A DNA stretch of 64,000 nt from Leptospira wolbachii serovar Codice str. CDC (lineage in GTDB: Bacteria > Spirochaetota > Leptospiria > Leptospirales > Leptospiraceae), in assembly GCF_000332515.2 (NCBI RefSeq), contig NZ_AOGZ02000014.1:1814001-1878000 (forward strand), given 5' to 3'. Shown one piece after another: positions 9,878-20,029 of this stretch. Numbering within the stretch: position 1 is the stretch's first letter; each line of letters starts with the position of its first letter. Made by a program: the position numbers and the translations under genes. The notes under the pieces are model-generated. The model ran no database searches and had not been told where the DNA came from. It was given only the letters and a program-made list of their open reading frames with translations.

Positions 9878-11769
9878 ATTTGGATCTCCGCATCAGCAAA
9901 TTGACTATCATATAGTTTTTTATAAATTCCATTCTCTGCCAAAAGGGAATCATGGTCCCCTTGTTCTTTGATCTCACCTTCTTCAATCACAACTATGTTT
10001 TTCACACGACGCACAGTAGAAAGACGATGGGCGATGATAAATGTGGTTCTATTCTTAAAGAGTCGCTCCAAAGCGCGACTGACCAAACGTTCCGATTCCG
10101 CATCTAATGCACTTGTTGCTTCATCCAGAATCATAATTTCTGCATTTCGTAACAAAGCACGAGCAATGACCAGACGTTGCCTTTGGCCCCCACTGAGATC
10201 CAGTCCTCGCACCCCAATGACCGTGTCGTATCCATTTTCCATTTTGGTGATGAAGTCGTGAGCATTGGCAAGACGAGCCGCACGAACCACTTCCTTACGA
10301 GAAGCAGCCCCCGTTCCATAAGCTATGTTATCTGCAATGGTTCCGTGAAAGAGGAAAATTTCCTGAGTCACAATCCCAATTTTTTTACGAAGGGAATTAA
10401 GCGAATAGTTGCGGATATCCATTCCATCGATGCGAATTTTTCCAGCAGTGGGATCAAAAAATCGTGGAATTAAATCCATCAAAGTTGATTTTCCAGAACC
10501 ACTGGTTCCCACAAAGGCATAAGTTTCACCAAGTTTGATATCTAGGTTGATTCCTTTTAGGACTTCTTGGTTGGTTCCTGGATAAGAAAAGTGAATGTCG
10601 TCAAATTGGATTCCCTCTTCTATTTTTTCGAGAACCGTTTCATCTCCATGTTCTACCACTTCAGAATCCCGGTCGATGATTTCGAAAATGCGTTTTCCTG
10701 CCGAATTAGCTTGGGTAATTTTACCGACCATTTGTGAAAGCTGAGTAAGAGGACGAAGTAAAAATAACAAGGTAAGGAGGAAGGCCATAAACTCACCCTG
10801 GGTGAATTTACCGGAGTAAATGAATTTGGCACCCATAGCAAAGTATCCAAGCACCACCACAGAAGAAGTCAGTTCCACAAGGCTTGGTGCCATTTGTAAA
10901 TAGAACTGTCCCTTGAAGGTGCGACGATACACCTTATAGTTGATGTTATCAAATTTTTTAAGGTCCTGATTCTCTTGGCGAAAGGTACGGATGACCTTAA
11001 TCCCTGAAATGAATTCTTGGATATGGCTATTTAAGTCGGCAATCTTTTCTTGGAACCGAGCTGTGGATGAGGAAATTTTTCTGGTGAAAAGTGTTACAGG
11101 TAGTATCACAACCGGAATCGTAAGACAAGCTAACACCAATAATTCCGAATTCAAATAGATAAGAATCATCAAGTGAGTTAAAACATAAAAAAAGTTAATC
11201 ACCGCATCACGTAAGTTACTCGAGATGACAGCCGCGACAATTTCTGCATCGTTAATCACACGGCTCATGATAAGACCAGTTTTTTCTTTATAAAAATAAG
11301 TGAGAGGTAACCTTTGGACTTTTTGGAATAACTCTTGGCGAATGTCTCTCACCGCTTTATAACCGGCGGTGGCAATACAATAGACAGATAAAAGATAAGT
11401 TCCCAGTTTTAAAAGATACAGTGGAAAAACAGCAATACAAACTGCCCAGACCACTTCCTTGGGTTCCATGTCGGCTGTGAATTCGTTGATTTGAAGTTTT
11501 GCGGAGATGATCACACGTTTGATTCGTTCGAGCCCATCCAAACTATCTGCACCAAGTAATACTTCCTGTACTAAGATGGTTTTTTCTGGTAGGGTCAAAT
11601 CCAAATGGAAACGATTGTTTTTATCACCACCTAACGAATCAAAAAGGGGAATAAGGGCTGTAAGAGAAATACCATTTAAGACAGCAGTCAAAAGTGCAAA
11701 TACCAAACCCAGCACAAATCGTTCTCGGTAATGCACAGAATAGGACAGTAGTCTTAAAAAATATTTCAT
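9874..11769 (-). CDS. MsbA-like ABC exporter, fused permease/ATPase
   Basis: A 631-residue half-transporter. The first about 330 residues form the six-helix type I exporter domain, here with an unusually long first extracytoplasmic region (about residues 35-110) between helices 1 and 2. The ATPase domain has Walker [14 protein letters not shown]-loop VTQEIF, signature LSGGQRQRL, Walker [16 protein letters not shown] and H-loop AHRLS. MsbA-type proteins flip lipid A or other lipids, and some export drugs or peptides; substrate cannot be assigned here. It overlaps both the amidotransferase upstream and the receiver gene downstream by 4 bases. Confidence 0.88.
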   Translation of the reverse strand: MKYFLRLLSYSVHYRERFVLGLVFALLTAVLNGISLTALIPLFDSLGGDKNNRFHLDLTLPEKTILVQEVLLGADSLDGLERIKRVIISAKLQINEFTADMEPKEVVWAVCIAVFPLYLLKLGTYLLSVYCIATAGYKAVRDIRQELFQKVQRLPLTYFYKEKTGLIMSRVINDAEIVAAVISSNLRDAVINFFYVLTHLMILIYLNSELLVLACLTIPVVILPVTLFTRKISSSTARFQEKIADLNSHIQEFISGIKVIRTFRQENQDLKKFDNINYKVYRRTFKGQFYLQMAPSLVELTSSVVVLGYFAMGAKFIYSGKFTQGEFMAFLLTLLFLLRPLTQLSQMVGKITQANSAGKRIFEIIDRDSEVVEHGDETVLEKIEEGIQFDDIHFSYPGTNQEVLKGINLDIKLGETYAFVGTSGSGKSTLMDLIPRFFDPTAGKIRIDGMDIRNYSLNSLRKKIGIVTQEIFLFHGTIADNIAYGTGAASRKEVVRAARLANAHDFITKMENGYDTVIGVRGLDLSGGQRQRLVIARALLRNAEIMILDEATSALDAESERLVSRALERLFKNRTTFIIAHRLSTVRRVKNIVVIEEGEIKEQGDHDSLLAENGIYKKLYDSQFADAEIQI

Positions 11770-12335
11770 TGAATTACTTCCTCATAGAAGTTACGAAGTA
11801 AGGTTTCCCCATATTCTGTAAGGATGGATTCGGGATGAAACTGAACCCCAAAGACCTTTTTCCATTTTCTGTGACGAATTCCCATTATGACTCCATCTTT
11901 TGTTTCGGCTGTCACTTCCAATTCGCTCGGAAAAGAAACTTTCGATACCGTCCAGGAATGGTAACGGTTCGCTAAAAAACCGTTGGGAATGTTTTTGAAA
12001 ACACCTTCGCCATTGTGTAAGATCTCTGAGGGCCGTCCATGAAACACATCGGGCGTTTGTTCCAAACTGGCTCCAAACATTTCTCCAATGGCTTGGTGGC
12101 CGAGACAGATGCCAAGCACTGGCATAATCTCATACATTGAATTCAAATGAGACATGAGTTTTCCCGAAGTTTTGGGAAGGCCAGGTCCTGGTGACAAAAC
12201 CACTGCCTTATATTTTTTTTGTAAATCCAGAGGTAGATCTTCATCATGCCGCATGACTTTAGTTGGGATGATTTGGTTCAGGTATTGGTACAGAATATAA
12301 GTGAATGAGTCGTAGTTGTCGATGAGAAGGAACAT
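11766..12335 (-). CDS. pabA: Glutamine amidotransferase, aminodeoxychorismate/anthranilate synthase component II
   Basis: The 189-residue class I glutaminase supplies ammonia for para-aminobenzoate or anthranilate synthesis. It has [11 protein letters not shown] at the start, [14 protein letters not shown] (oxyanion loop), the nucleophile Cys in [17 protein letters not shown], and the His-Glu pair in [11 protein letters not shown] use ATG 12335; an in-frame TTG lies 15 bases upstream and neither has a clear ribosome site. A second, trpE-linked copy is at 37.1 kb, so this one is more likely PabA. No PabB or lyase is adjacent. The stop overlaps the ABC-transporter start by ATGA. Confidence 0.8.
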   Translation of the reverse strand: MFLLIDNYDSFTYILYQYLNQIIPTKVMRHDEDLPLDLQKKYKAVVLSPGPGLPKTSGKLMSHLNSMYEIMPVLGICLGHQAIGEMFGASLEQTPDVFHGRPSEILHNGEGVFKNIPNGFLANRYHSWTVSKVSFPSELEVTAETKDGVIMGIRHRKWKKVFGVQFHPESILTEYGETLLRNFYEEVIQ

Positions 12336-12343
12336 ACTAGGAG

Positions 12344-12380
12344 AGGACAAGCGGAGTAAACTTTTGCTTCCACTTGTCCT
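12344..12380 (-). other. Hairpin in the acyl-CoA dehydrogenase-pabA gap
   Basis: AGGACAAG (12344-12351) and CTTGTCCT (12373-12380) form a perfect 8-bp stem around a 21-base loop that can pair further. It fills most of the spacer just upstream of the pabA ATG. No T-run follows on the transcript, so it looks more like a processing, stability or translation element than an intrinsic terminator. Confidence 0.5.
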
Positions 12381-12391
12381 AAATCCAATCT

Positions 12392-13558
12392 TTATGCGTT
12401 AGGAGTTTCGATCCCAACCCCGTCATTTAGAAATTTGGAAATGATCACACGTTGGATCTGTGAAGTTCCTTCGTAGATTTGGAAAATCTTAGCGTCACGC
12501 ATTAGTTTTTCTACAGGGTATTCTTCGTTAAATCCGTATCCACCAAAAATCTGAACTGCATCTGTAGTGACACGCATTGCCATATCAGCACAAAATACTT
12601 TTGCAATGGATGCTTGGTATGTGTTTCGGTATCCGCTATCGATAAGCCAAGCTGATTGCCAACAGAGAAGTCTTCCGGCTTCAATGTCACGGGCCATTTC
12701 TGCGATCATAAAACTAACACCTTGGTTGACAGAGATAGGTTTTCCAAACGCATTACGAGTGTTAGCATATCGAATAGAATGATCAAGAGCCGCACGAGCT
12801 ACTCCGACCGCACCAATCGCAACTGCTGGGCGAGTTTTATCAAAAGCACCCATAGCAATTTTGAATCCGTCACCTTCTTTACCGATCATGTTTTCTTTAG
12901 GAACTTTTACATCTTCGAAGGTAACACCACGAGTGTCGGAACAACGTTGTCCCATATTTTTTTCTTTTTTACCGATGATGATTCCTGGAGTTTTTGCATC
13001 TACGATGAATCCAGTCATACCTTTGTGGCCGGCATTTGGATCTGTTTTTGCTAAAACAAAAAACCAGTCTGCATGGCCCGCATTTGTGATCCACATTTTG
13101 GATCCATTGATGATGTATTCGTCACCCACTCGTTTAGCCACTGTGCGAATTCCGGCGACGTCAGATCCAGCTCCGGGCTCTGTAACAGCATAAGCTGCGA
13201 GAGTGAAGGTTTCCGACATTGGTTGGATGAATTTCTTCATCACGTAATCATCAGCACCTAACAGAACGGGCGCTAATGCAAGATTGTTTGCAAGGATGGC
13301 AGTGGCCATTCCCGAACAACCGTAAAACAACTCTTCTGATGCGATAAGTTCATCCAAAACACCGAGGCCTGCTCCACCGTATTCCACAGGAATGTGCATA
13401 TTCATAAGGCCTACGTCAAAAGCTTTCTTTAAAATTTCTTTCGGATATTCACCTGTGTGGTCATGGTGTTCCGCCTTGGGAATCATTTCATTTTTGGCGA
13501 AATCTCTTGCTAAATCGCGGAGGGCTTTTTGTTCATCGGTGATAGAAAAGTCGATCAT
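12392..13558 (-). CDS. Acyl-CoA dehydrogenase
   Basis: A 388-residue flavoprotein of fatty-acid beta-oxidation, the usual size for short/medium-chain members. It has the FAD/substrate segment [15 protein letters not shown], then [18 protein letters not shown], and near the C-terminus [31 protein letters not shown] split over two motifs; the Glu in IYEGT is the catalytic base position of MCAD/SCAD types. Leptospires live on long-chain fatty acids, so this is a central-metabolism gene. It is divergent from yebC and is followed after about 56 bases by pabA. Chain-length preference cannot be read from sequence. Confidence 0.93.
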   Translation of the reverse strand: MIDFSITDEQKALRDLARDFAKNEMIPKAEHHDHTGEYPKEILKKAFDVGLMNMHIPVEYGGAGLGVLDELIASEELFYGCSGMATAILANNLALAPVLLGADDYVMKKFIQPMSETFTLAAYAVTEPGAGSDVAGIRTVAKRVGDEYIINGSKMWITNAGHADWFFVLAKTDPNAGHKGMTGFIVDAKTPGIIIGKKEKNMGQRCSDTRGVTFEDVKVPKENMIGKEGDGFKIAMGAFDKTRPAVAIGAVGVARAALDHSIRYANTRNAFGKPISVNQGVSFMIAEMARDIEAGRLLCWQSAWLIDSGYRNTYQASIAKVFCADMAMRVTTDAVQIFGGYGFNEEYPVEKLMRDAKIFQIYEGTSQIQRVIISKFLNDGVGIETPNA

Positions 13559-13681
13559 GGTATGCCTTATTGATGTTTTTTTACAGTACTTTGGAATTTT
13601 CTCTCTGAGTCAAGAAACTAGGGCGACTTAAATCTGTTGAAAAATCTTTTGAATCCAAAATCCTAGCCTTGGGAGAAAACA

Positions 13682-14425
13682 ATGTCAGGACACTCGAAAT
13701 GGGCGACGATTCGAAGAAAAAAGGGAGCCATTGACGCCAAAAGAGGCGCCATCTTTACAAGGATTGCCAAAGAAATTTCCGTAGCAGCGAAAGATGGTGG
13801 TGGAGACCAAGAAGGAAATCCAAGACTTCGCCTCGCTGTCACAAAAGCAAAAGCTGCCAACATGCCAAAGGACAACATCGAACGTGCCATCAAAAAGGGT
13901 ACCGGTGGTTTGGAGGGAATGGTGTATGAAGAGTGCCTGTACGAATGTTACGCACCCGGTGGCGTTGCCATTATGGTGGATGTCCTTACCGATAAAAAAT
14001 CAAGGACTACGCCAGAAATTAAAAGCATTCTAACCAAACTCGGAGGGTCTCTCGCCAATGCCGGGGCCGTTTCTCGTCTTTTTGAACGAAAAGGACAACT
14101 GACCTTAAAGGCAGATCAAATTTCCGAAGAGTCTCTGTTTGATTTGGCATTGGGTGCAGGCGCTGAGGACATCCAAGTCAATGATGGGATGTATGTGGTG
14201 CTTACAGCTCCCGCAGAATACGAAGCAGTCCAATCAGCACTTTCCACCAAGGGACTGAACATGGAAGAATCGGAAATTAAATACATTCCGATGACGACAG
14301 TAGAGGTGAACGATAAAGAAACTGCAGAAAAAGTAATGAAGTTAATCGAAAACTTAGAAGCTAACGATGATGTACAAGGTGTGAGTTCCAACTTTGAGTT
14401 AGGTGAAGGTGTAGAACTGGATTAA
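13682..14425 (+). CDS. YebC/PmpR-family protein
   Basis: The 247-residue protein starts with the family signature [20 protein letters not shown] and continues with [18 protein letters not shown] and the [16 protein letters not shown] motif; the acidic C-terminal part is typical. YebC proteins were annotated as transcriptional regulators and have more recently been linked to relief of ribosome stalling. GGGAGA precedes the ATG at good spacing. Confidence 0.95.
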   Translation: MSGHSKWATIRRKKGAIDAKRGAIFTRIAKEISVAAKDGGGDQEGNPRLRLAVTKAKAANMPKDNIERAIKKGTGGLEGMVYEECLYECYAPGGVAIMVDVLTDKKSRTTPEIKSILTKLGGSLANAGAVSRLFERKGQLTLKADQISEESLFDLALGAGAEDIQVNDGMYVVLTAPAEYEAVQSALSTKGLNMEESEIKYIPMTTVEVNDKETAEKVMKLIENLEANDDVQGVSSNFELGEGVELD

Positions 14426-14440
14426 AATTTTTCTCCCAAA

Positions 14441-14467
14441 GACAGGGACGATTTATGTCGCCCTGTC
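14441..14467. terminator. Hairpin between convergent yebC and glsB, first of two
   Basis: GACAGGG-A-CGA pairs with TCG-CCCTGTC: a 10-bp stem with a single bulged A and a 6-base loop, 16 bases after the yebC stop. There is no clear T-run on either strand, so it may be a 3'-end stabiliser rather than a classical intrinsic terminator. Confidence 0.5.
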
Positions 14468-14483
14468 CCCATCGGATTTGGAT

Positions 14484-14510
14484 CTTTGCGACAGCAAAAC
14501 TGTCACAAAG
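14484..14510. terminator. Hairpin between convergent yebC and glsB, second of two
   Basis: CTTTG-c-GACAG and CTGTC-a-CAAAG form a 10-bp stem with one mismatch and loop CAAAA, 19 bases beyond the glsB stop. Together with 14441-14467 it fills the convergent gap. U-tract is lacking. Confidence 0.45.
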
Positions 14511-14528
14511 TAATCGACTAAAACTGGT

Positions 14529-14774
14529 TTACCTTTTTTTGATCAATCCGGCGATGAAGATGAGTAAAATGGCTCCAATCACTGCCACAATGAGTTCGGC
14601 AATGAGTCCATAAGAACGAAAACCCAAAAGACCAAATACAATCCCGCCTAAAAAGGAACCAACTACACCAATCACTAAATTGGCAATAAGGCCAAATCCT
14701 TTCCCACGCAAAATACGACCTGCAAGCCAACCTGCCGCAAGACCAATCAGTAAAAACCAAATAAAACTAATCAT
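14529..14774 (-). CDS. GlsB/YeaQ/YmgE-family small membrane protein
   Basis: 81 residues with three hydrophobic, glycine-rich helices: FIWFLLIGLAAGWLAGRIL, then LIANLVIGVVGSFLGGIVFGLL, then ELIVAVIGAILLIFIAGLI with a KKR end. This is the transglycosylase-associated/GlsB family pattern (G-W-L-A-G near the start and GxVGxxLGG in the middle). These proteins are general-stress-linked inner membrane proteins of unclear mechanism. Monocistronic and convergent with yebC. Confidence 0.88.
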   Translation of the reverse strand: MISFIWFLLIGLAAGWLAGRILRGKGFGLIANLVIGVVGSFLGGIVFGLLGFRSYGLIAELIVAVIGAILLIFIAGLIKKR

Positions 14775-14862
14775 AAGTTACTATCCTTGTTGCCTTTTCT
14801 TTAGAATTCTCATAAATTTACAAGAAGTCGTTTGAGAATCAAATCATATACGAAGGCTACAT

Positions 14863-16212
14863 TTGAAAAATCAACTTTTAACAGGTCCCTATTATTTTGG
14901 TATGAAGGATTTGGATGTGTTCAAAAAATATTTCATCCAAGAGAACCAAGGGAAACCGCTCTTTCTCATTCGTTTTGAAAACATCAGTGGTCTTGAACTT
15001 ACTGATTTTTTGGATCTACTGCGAACTGAATTTTATTCCTGTTTGGATTTAGAAGACATCTCTTTTGGATTCCATCACATAGAAAAACAAAACATATTAA
15101 TTATGGGAATTTCACCACTTTTCGAGTGGGATATTGAACGATTTCCTAATATTGAAAATGCGGTTGGTAAATTTCAACAACAGTGTTTACAAAATAAAAT
15201 TGCTTCCTTTCATTTTGGAGTCTCAAGAACCCAATCTAATTTTATCTCTGATAGTGATGAAATTTATAACGAACTTTATAAATCCTCTGAAAAAAACCTA
15301 AACGACAACCTGGTTCGTTGGAGTTGGACTTACTACAATAAAGCAAATACTTATATTTCTGGATCAGTTCATGAAGCCATGATCCAACCCACGGTGATCT
15401 TCAATCCAAAAGACAAAACTTATTCTGTCAAAGGAGGAGAAGTATTCCTCGGTGGTGGAGCTTATATTGGTTATAAAGATCTAATCAACGACATTCCTTC
15501 AGACCAAGATCTAAACCGCATTGAACTGTTAATTTTAGAAAAACTGATCATTGCTTGTGAAGGAGCGCCCGGACTTTTAAAATTCAATATTTCTCCACAA
15601 TCTTTGATTGATACTTTTTCACATCAGGATCGTGTGGATCGATTGAAAAAACTTATTCAAAATAAGGATCTTCTTCCAGAGAATATTCGTTTTGAGTTGG
15701 TAGAAAAACCTTATGACGATTCCCATTATCCGCTAAAGGATGTTTGCCATGCTTTTTATTCGCATGGAATGAGTTTTGCGGCAGACGACTTTGGAGTTAA
15801 AAGCCAATCTCACCAAATTGTGTTGGATCTCGGAATTATGATCAAAGAATTCAAATTAGATCCTATTAGTTTTAAATTCAAAATCGAAGAAGACCAAATT
15901 AAATTTTTAGACAACTTAGCATTTATTGATTATTGCAAACGGCTTGCTGACAATAGGGAGGCCGTAATCACTGCGGAAGCGGTTGAGGATTATGATACTT
16001 TGCGGTTTCTCATGGAACACCAAATTTATCAATTCCAAGCAAACATTCTGTTTGGAAAAATGACGATCTCTGATTATAAAAGGGATTTTGAACTTCTCCA
16101 TTCCATACACGAAGATGTAGTGAAAGAAGTATTGACAGATAAAATCTTGTCAGAAAAACAAAAGAAAATCGGAAATTTGTTTCGAGTTGCATCAGAAGAG
16201 GGTTTAATTTAA
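14863..16212 (+). CDS. EAL-domain protein (c-di-GMP phosphodiesterase-like)
   Basis: Translation probably starts at TTG 14863, with AAGG 8 bases upstream. Residues 1-165 look like a divergent GGDEF-type fold without a GGDEF motif. Residues about 170-430 are an EAL domain with GEVF replacing EAL, FNISPQSL (Asn), FELVEKP (Glu), ADDFGVKSQS replacing DDFGTG(Y/F)SS, EFKLDP (Lys) and ITAEAVED (Glu). Most metal ligands and the Lys seem kept, but loop 6 is altered, so catalysis is uncertain; it may bind rather than cleave c-di-GMP. The pseudo-receiver gene follows after 8 bases. Confidence 0.8.
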   Translation: MKNQLLTGPYYFGMKDLDVFKKYFIQENQGKPLFLIRFENISGLELTDFLDLLRTEFYSCLDLEDISFGFHHIEKQNILIMGISPLFEWDIERFPNIENAVGKFQQQCLQNKIASFHFGVSRTQSNFISDSDEIYNELYKSSEKNLNDNLVRWSWTYYNKANTYISGSVHEAMIQPTVIFNPKDKTYSVKGGEVFLGGGAYIGYKDLINDIPSDQDLNRIELLILEKLIIACEGAPGLLKFNISPQSLIDTFSHQDRVDRLKKLIQNKDLLPENIRFELVEKPYDDSHYPLKDVCHAFYSHGMSFAADDFGVKSQSHQIVLDLGIMIKEFKLDPISFKFKIEEDQIKFLDNLAFIDYCKRLADNREAVITAEAVEDYDTLRFLMEHQIYQFQANILFGKMTISDYKRDFELLHSIHEDVVKEVLTDKILSEKQKKIGNLFRVASEEGLI

Positions 16213-16220
16213 AATCAATT

Positions 16221-17159
16221 ATGCATTTCATTATGGCGATTGAAAACGATCTAAATTCCTCACAGGATTTGGAAAATATCTTCCTTGGTTTACGCCAACG
16301 AGTCGTCGTAACAAGGTTTTCTCAAACTGTGCAAGAATATGCAAAGTCCTCTAACCCAGATATAATTCTAATGGGTTTAACCTTTAAGGATAAAAAAGAA
16401 TTGGAGTTTGTTTTAGAACTTCGTCGCGATGTAATCACACATAACATTCCTATTTTGGCAATGATTCCTAAAGAAGATGCCAACTTCATAGCAAATCATA
16501 AAGCACTTGGATTTACCGATTATATGGTAAAACCGTTGATCAAACAACCACTACTAGATAGAATTCATTCCCTTATTGAAGAGTATAAGTTTAGTGAGTC
16601 TTCCAAAACGAGAGACAATATGTCTTTTGTTGTGGTGGATCGCGGTCATGGACGTGTATTATTTCAATGTCGCGCCAATCTCAAACGATATGTATTTCCA
16701 GAATTCAAAAAAATATTCACTCCGAATTTCTTAAAATCCATACAAGCAGAACGTATTTGTTTTGATGTTCGTGTCGTTCCAGAATTAGGGAAAGACGAAG
16801 TAGAAGTATTCGAACGTGTAATGAAAATTTTTCTAGGTCACGAGAGAGTTGTTTTTATTGCAGGCCGTCACATGGGGGCTTTTATTGAACATGCAACAGA
16901 TGAAGAAAAAATGTTAGTGTTTATGGCTCCTAACGAATTCGATGAATACGTAAGAATGGAAGACCAGAAAAAAGAAGAGCAGCGGAAAAAAGAAAAAAAA
17001 GAGAAATTTGTAAAAGATGGCGGGAAAGAAAGACCACCTGCTCCTACTCTTCTGAGCGAAGTAAAAATACAAATTCCAATCAATGATCCCATAATTCCAG
17101 AAGTACCACCACCTAATACCGGTTCCGAGGAATCAAATCCGCCATCTGCTCAACCCTAA
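16221..17159 (+). CDS. Pseudo-receiver protein with second domain and acidic/proline tail
   Basis: The 312 residues start with a CheY-like fold (1-120): acidic IENDLN at strand 1, DIILMGLTFKDKKEL at strand 3 where the phosphoacceptor Asp is replaced by Gly, and DYMVKPL with the conserved Lys-Pro. Residues about 130-245 form an alpha/beta domain (FVVVDRGHGRVLFQC, ERICFDVRVVPELGKDE, ERVVFIAGRHMGAFIEH) resembling STAS in strand order, though this is tentative. A charged KKEEQRKKEKKEK segment and a Pro-rich end follow. It is in one operon with the EAL gene, 8 bases downstream, so a joint signalling role is likely; phosphorylation in the usual way is not. Confidence 0.7.
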   Translation: MHFIMAIENDLNSSQDLENIFLGLRQRVVVTRFSQTVQEYAKSSNPDIILMGLTFKDKKELEFVLELRRDVITHNIPILAMIPKEDANFIANHKALGFTDYMVKPLIKQPLLDRIHSLIEEYKFSESSKTRDNMSFVVVDRGHGRVLFQCRANLKRYVFPEFKKIFTPNFLKSIQAERICFDVRVVPELGKDEVEVFERVMKIFLGHERVVFIAGRHMGAFIEHATDEEKMLVFMAPNEFDEYVRMEDQKKEEQRKKEKKEKFVKDGGKERPPAPTLLSEVKIQIPINDPIIPEVPPPNTGSEESNPPSAQP

Positions 17160-17192
17160 TTTTTAAGATAACAAAAATAAAAGAAGTAAACA

Positions 17193-17975
17193 ATGAACTA
17201 CAAACGTGAAGTCATCGATATTCCCAACGGCAAAGGCGAAATCATTCGCTTTCAAATGAATGATCAAAACTCATTGACTGGTCAAAATATGAAAGACCTC
17301 GGTGAGATTTTAAATGAAATCAAAGCTGACAACTCAAAACGAGGAATCATTCTCACAACAGACAACCCAAAGTTTTTTTGTAATGGACTCGATGCGGAAA
17401 ACTTACTCTCCACAAGCCGAGACAAACTGATGGATGAAGTTGGTGGGATTGTAGTTCTTTTTGGGGAACTTGTAAAATTCGACAAACCCTTAATTACTGA
17501 AGTCACTGGCCATGCGATGGGCGGTGGAGCAGTCATCACTGTGGCCTCAGATTTTAAGTATATGTTGGATGGAAAAGGAAGGATAGGATTTACAGAAGTG
17601 AATGTGGGTCTGCCTTTACCGGGAAGTTTTATAGATCGAATCAAAATGTGTGTGGATCCAAGGTATTGGGCAGAGGTATGTTTGGAAGGAACTACTTACA
17701 AAGGTGCTGAAGCTAAAAAAATTGGACTCATCGATGAAATTGCTCCGACACCGGAAGAAGTAAGAAAAATTGCTTTGAAAAAATTGGAAACACTTTCAAA
17801 AATTCCTTCAGCAGCATATCGTTCTACAAAGAATACATTAAATGCAGCACTTATTGCAAACCTAGAACAATATAAAAAAGATACGATCAAATCTTTTGAA
17901 CAACCCGGCGTTGTTGATAATCTTCTCGAAGCAATGACAGCCCTAAAGGAAAAACGTAGACCCGTTTTTAAATAA
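17193..17975 (+). CDS. Enoyl-CoA hydratase/isomerase family protein
   Basis: A crotonase-fold protein of 260 residues. Oxyanion-hole motifs are PKFFCNGLDAENL (about residues 58-70) and the second in TGHAMGGGAVITVASDFKYM (about 107-126); GFTEVNVGLPLPG carries the position where hydratases have their second Glu. The family hydrates or isomerises enoyl-CoA in fatty-acid oxidation. It lies 33 bases after the pseudo-receiver gene and ends at a strong hairpin. The exact reaction is not determined. Confidence 0.88.
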   Translation: MNYKREVIDIPNGKGEIIRFQMNDQNSLTGQNMKDLGEILNEIKADNSKRGIILTTDNPKFFCNGLDAENLLSTSRDKLMDEVGGIVVLFGELVKFDKPLITEVTGHAMGGGAVITVASDFKYMLDGKGRIGFTEVNVGLPLPGSFIDRIKMCVDPRYWAEVCLEGTTYKGAEAKKIGLIDEIAPTPEEVRKIALKKLETLSKIPSAAYRSTKNTLNAALIANLEQYKKDTIKSFEQPGVVDNLLEAMTALKEKRRPVFK

Positions 17976-17985
17976 AATTTCTATT

Positions 17986-18016
17986 ATCGAGGGGAAAATA
18001 GCAAACACCCCTCGAT
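17986..18016 (+). terminator. Terminator hairpin after the enoyl-CoA hydratase gene
   Basis: ATCGAGGGG (17986-17994) pairs perfectly with CCCCTCGAT (18008-18016) around a 13-base A-rich loop, followed by TTCTTATAA. A 9-bp GC-containing stem directly after a stop codon is a good intrinsic terminator despite the short T stretch. Confidence 0.75.
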
Positions 18017-18064
18017 TCTTATAAGTCTTTTCACCATAAGAGCCGAAAATTATAGTGAAATCTG

Positions 18065-20029
18065 ATGTTGCGTTCCTTCGTATTAGTACTTATACTTTCT
18101 CTCTCTCCTCTTTCTGCAATATCTGTCTCTGATTTCCCACCAGGTTTTGTTTTAAAAAATCCATATATTTGGCCAGTAAAAGGACATGATACGATTACCG
18201 GTGCCTTTGGAGAATTTCGAACCGGCCATTTTCACATGGGTCAGGATTTTTCTACAGGTGGTAAAATCGGTATTCCTATCCTGGCCGTGGCAAATGGGAA
18301 AGTAACTCGGGTTCAAAGAAGATGGACTAGCATTGGTTATGCGCTTTTTTTGCAACACGATGATGGGATGACCTCTCGTTATGGCCATTTGCACAAGTTT
18401 TCTCAAAAAATTATTAAACAAATTTTAAAATCAAAACAAGCGAAACGCTATAAAGATCGAACAGATTTTGATATTGCACTTCCAGAAGCAGTGGAAGTAG
18501 AAGCTGGCGAAACCATTGCTTTCTCGGGTGATACGGGCGTAGGTCCCCCACACCTTCATTTTGAACTTTTTAAAGATAATGTATATTACAATCCCATGCA
18601 TTATGGTCTTGGATATAATGTAGCAGAGCCTATTGTCTTCAATGCACTACGCATCACTCCACAAACGCCACGCACTTTCATCAATGGTCGAAATGAAACT
18701 ATCGAAATTCCATTTTATGAATCCAGTGGAAATCGATTTGAGTTATCGGAAACCCCTACACTTTTTATCCAAGGGAAAGTTGGAATCCAAATTGCGATCC
18801 ATCAAAAATCCAACAGTAATCGCTTAGGCATCTTCACCTTAGATATGTTAATTGGTGAGAACGTTTTACAAGGTTTCCAACTTTCAAAAATCTTGAAAGA
18901 ACATACACGTAAAAATGTTTTGCTTTACGACAGTTCAGTAAGTAAACCAAACGGAAATCCATTTTCATATTATCTACATACTCGCGATGGGAATGATCTT
19001 TTGGGAATGAGAAGTAATGGCCGGGAACAAGGCCTTCTTGATAGCGAACAGATGCGTATGGGAGAACCAAAAGAAATTACAATACGTGCGACGGGAATGG
19101 GAGGACAGATGTCCTTTGCGTCCTTTTACATTCTAAAAGACCAAGGTGATTACAGCCACATCGTTACCAAAGAATGGAAATACAATGTATATTACGATCG
19201 TTATACGACTTTTAAGTCAAAAGATACAAAGGTAGAGTTATTTTTCCCTGTTAATGCAGTATACTCGAAAGCTTTCTTTGAAATTGAAGCCCAAGAACAA
19301 ATTCAAATCAACACACAAGGACTCAATCAACTTTCCAGTGTATACAAAATTGGACCTGATTTTAAAGACTTCAATTTAGGTTATGATCTTTATGTAAAAG
19401 TTCCTAAATCGAAAGATATTAATTCTGCTGATTTATATGAAGTATTAGCTGATGGGAAGGTAAAAAAAATCAATGGATCGTCTTTTAGTTCCTGGGGTCA
19501 GTTCTTCAAAGTAAGACTCCGTAAAACGGGTCTTTTCGTGGTTCTTTCTGACCAAACACCACCTAACATTTATCTTCATGAGTTCATGAACAAAACAGTA
19601 TACCCTAGAGAAGACTTTGCCTTGTATCTAAAAGCCGTTGATGTTGGATCAGGAATTATGCCTGACGGATTTGACATCACTGTCGATGGAATTCCTGGGA
19701 AGGCCGAGTTTTTTCCAAAAGATGGACGTTTAGAAATCTTTGAACCAGAAATTTTATACGAACCAGGGAAACATACGGTACTTGCAAGTGTGAGAGATTT
19801 TGCGGGAAACTGGAGTTCTACAGTTCGATATGATTACGAAATTCAATCACCACCTGTTCCTGAGGAAAAAAAGAAACCGACTTCAGACAACTTAAACATA
19901 GAAACTGTTAAAGATAAAAAGAACACAAAAGAAACTAAAACTAAACCATCTTCGCCTAAGGTGCAAAAGGCGGTGAAACCGATCACATCCGCACCCAAGG
20001 CAAAGGATAAAAAATCTACATCCCGATAG
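18065..20029 (+). CDS. Secreted M23-family peptidase (LytM domain)
   Basis: The signal peptide is [20 protein letters not shown]. The zinc endopeptidase domain follows (about residues 35-185): [12 protein letters not shown] supplies the HxxxD ligands and PPHLHFELF the HxH motif, with SRYGHLHK between. After it come about 430 residues of beta-rich sequence with an Ig-like segment near 520-595 ([18 protein letters not shown]) and a Lys/Thr/Pro-rich tail. M23 enzymes cut peptidoglycan cross-bridges, so periplasmic cell-wall remodelling is likely. Its last 14 bases overlap the convergent reductase gene. Confidence 0.88.
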   Translation: MLRSFVLVLILSLSPLSAISVSDFPPGFVLKNPYIWPVKGHDTITGAFGEFRTGHFHMGQDFSTGGKIGIPILAVANGKVTRVQRRWTSIGYALFLQHDDGMTSRYGHLHKFSQKIIKQILKSKQAKRYKDRTDFDIALPEAVEVEAGETIAFSGDTGVGPPHLHFELFKDNVYYNPMHYGLGYNVAEPIVFNALRITPQTPRTFINGRNETIEIPFYESSGNRFELSETPTLFIQGKVGIQIAIHQKSNSNRLGIFTLDMLIGENVLQGFQLSKILKEHTRKNVLLYDSSVSKPNGNPFSYYLHTRDGNDLLGMRSNGREQGLLDSEQMRMGEPKEITIRATGMGGQMSFASFYILKDQGDYSHIVTKEWKYNVYYDRYTTFKSKDTKVELFFPVNAVYSKAFFEIEAQEQIQINTQGLNQLSSVYKIGPDFKDFNLGYDLYVKVPKSKDINSADLYEVLADGKVKKINGSSFSSWGQFFKVRLRKTGLFVVLSDQTPPNIYLHEFMNKTVYPREDFALYLKAVDVGSGIMPDGFDITVDGIPGKAEFFPKDGRLEIFEPEILYEPGKHTVLASVRDFAGNWSSTVRYDYEIQSPPVPEEKKKPTSDNLNIETVKDKKNTKETKTKPSSPKVQKAVKPITSAPKAKDKKSTSR

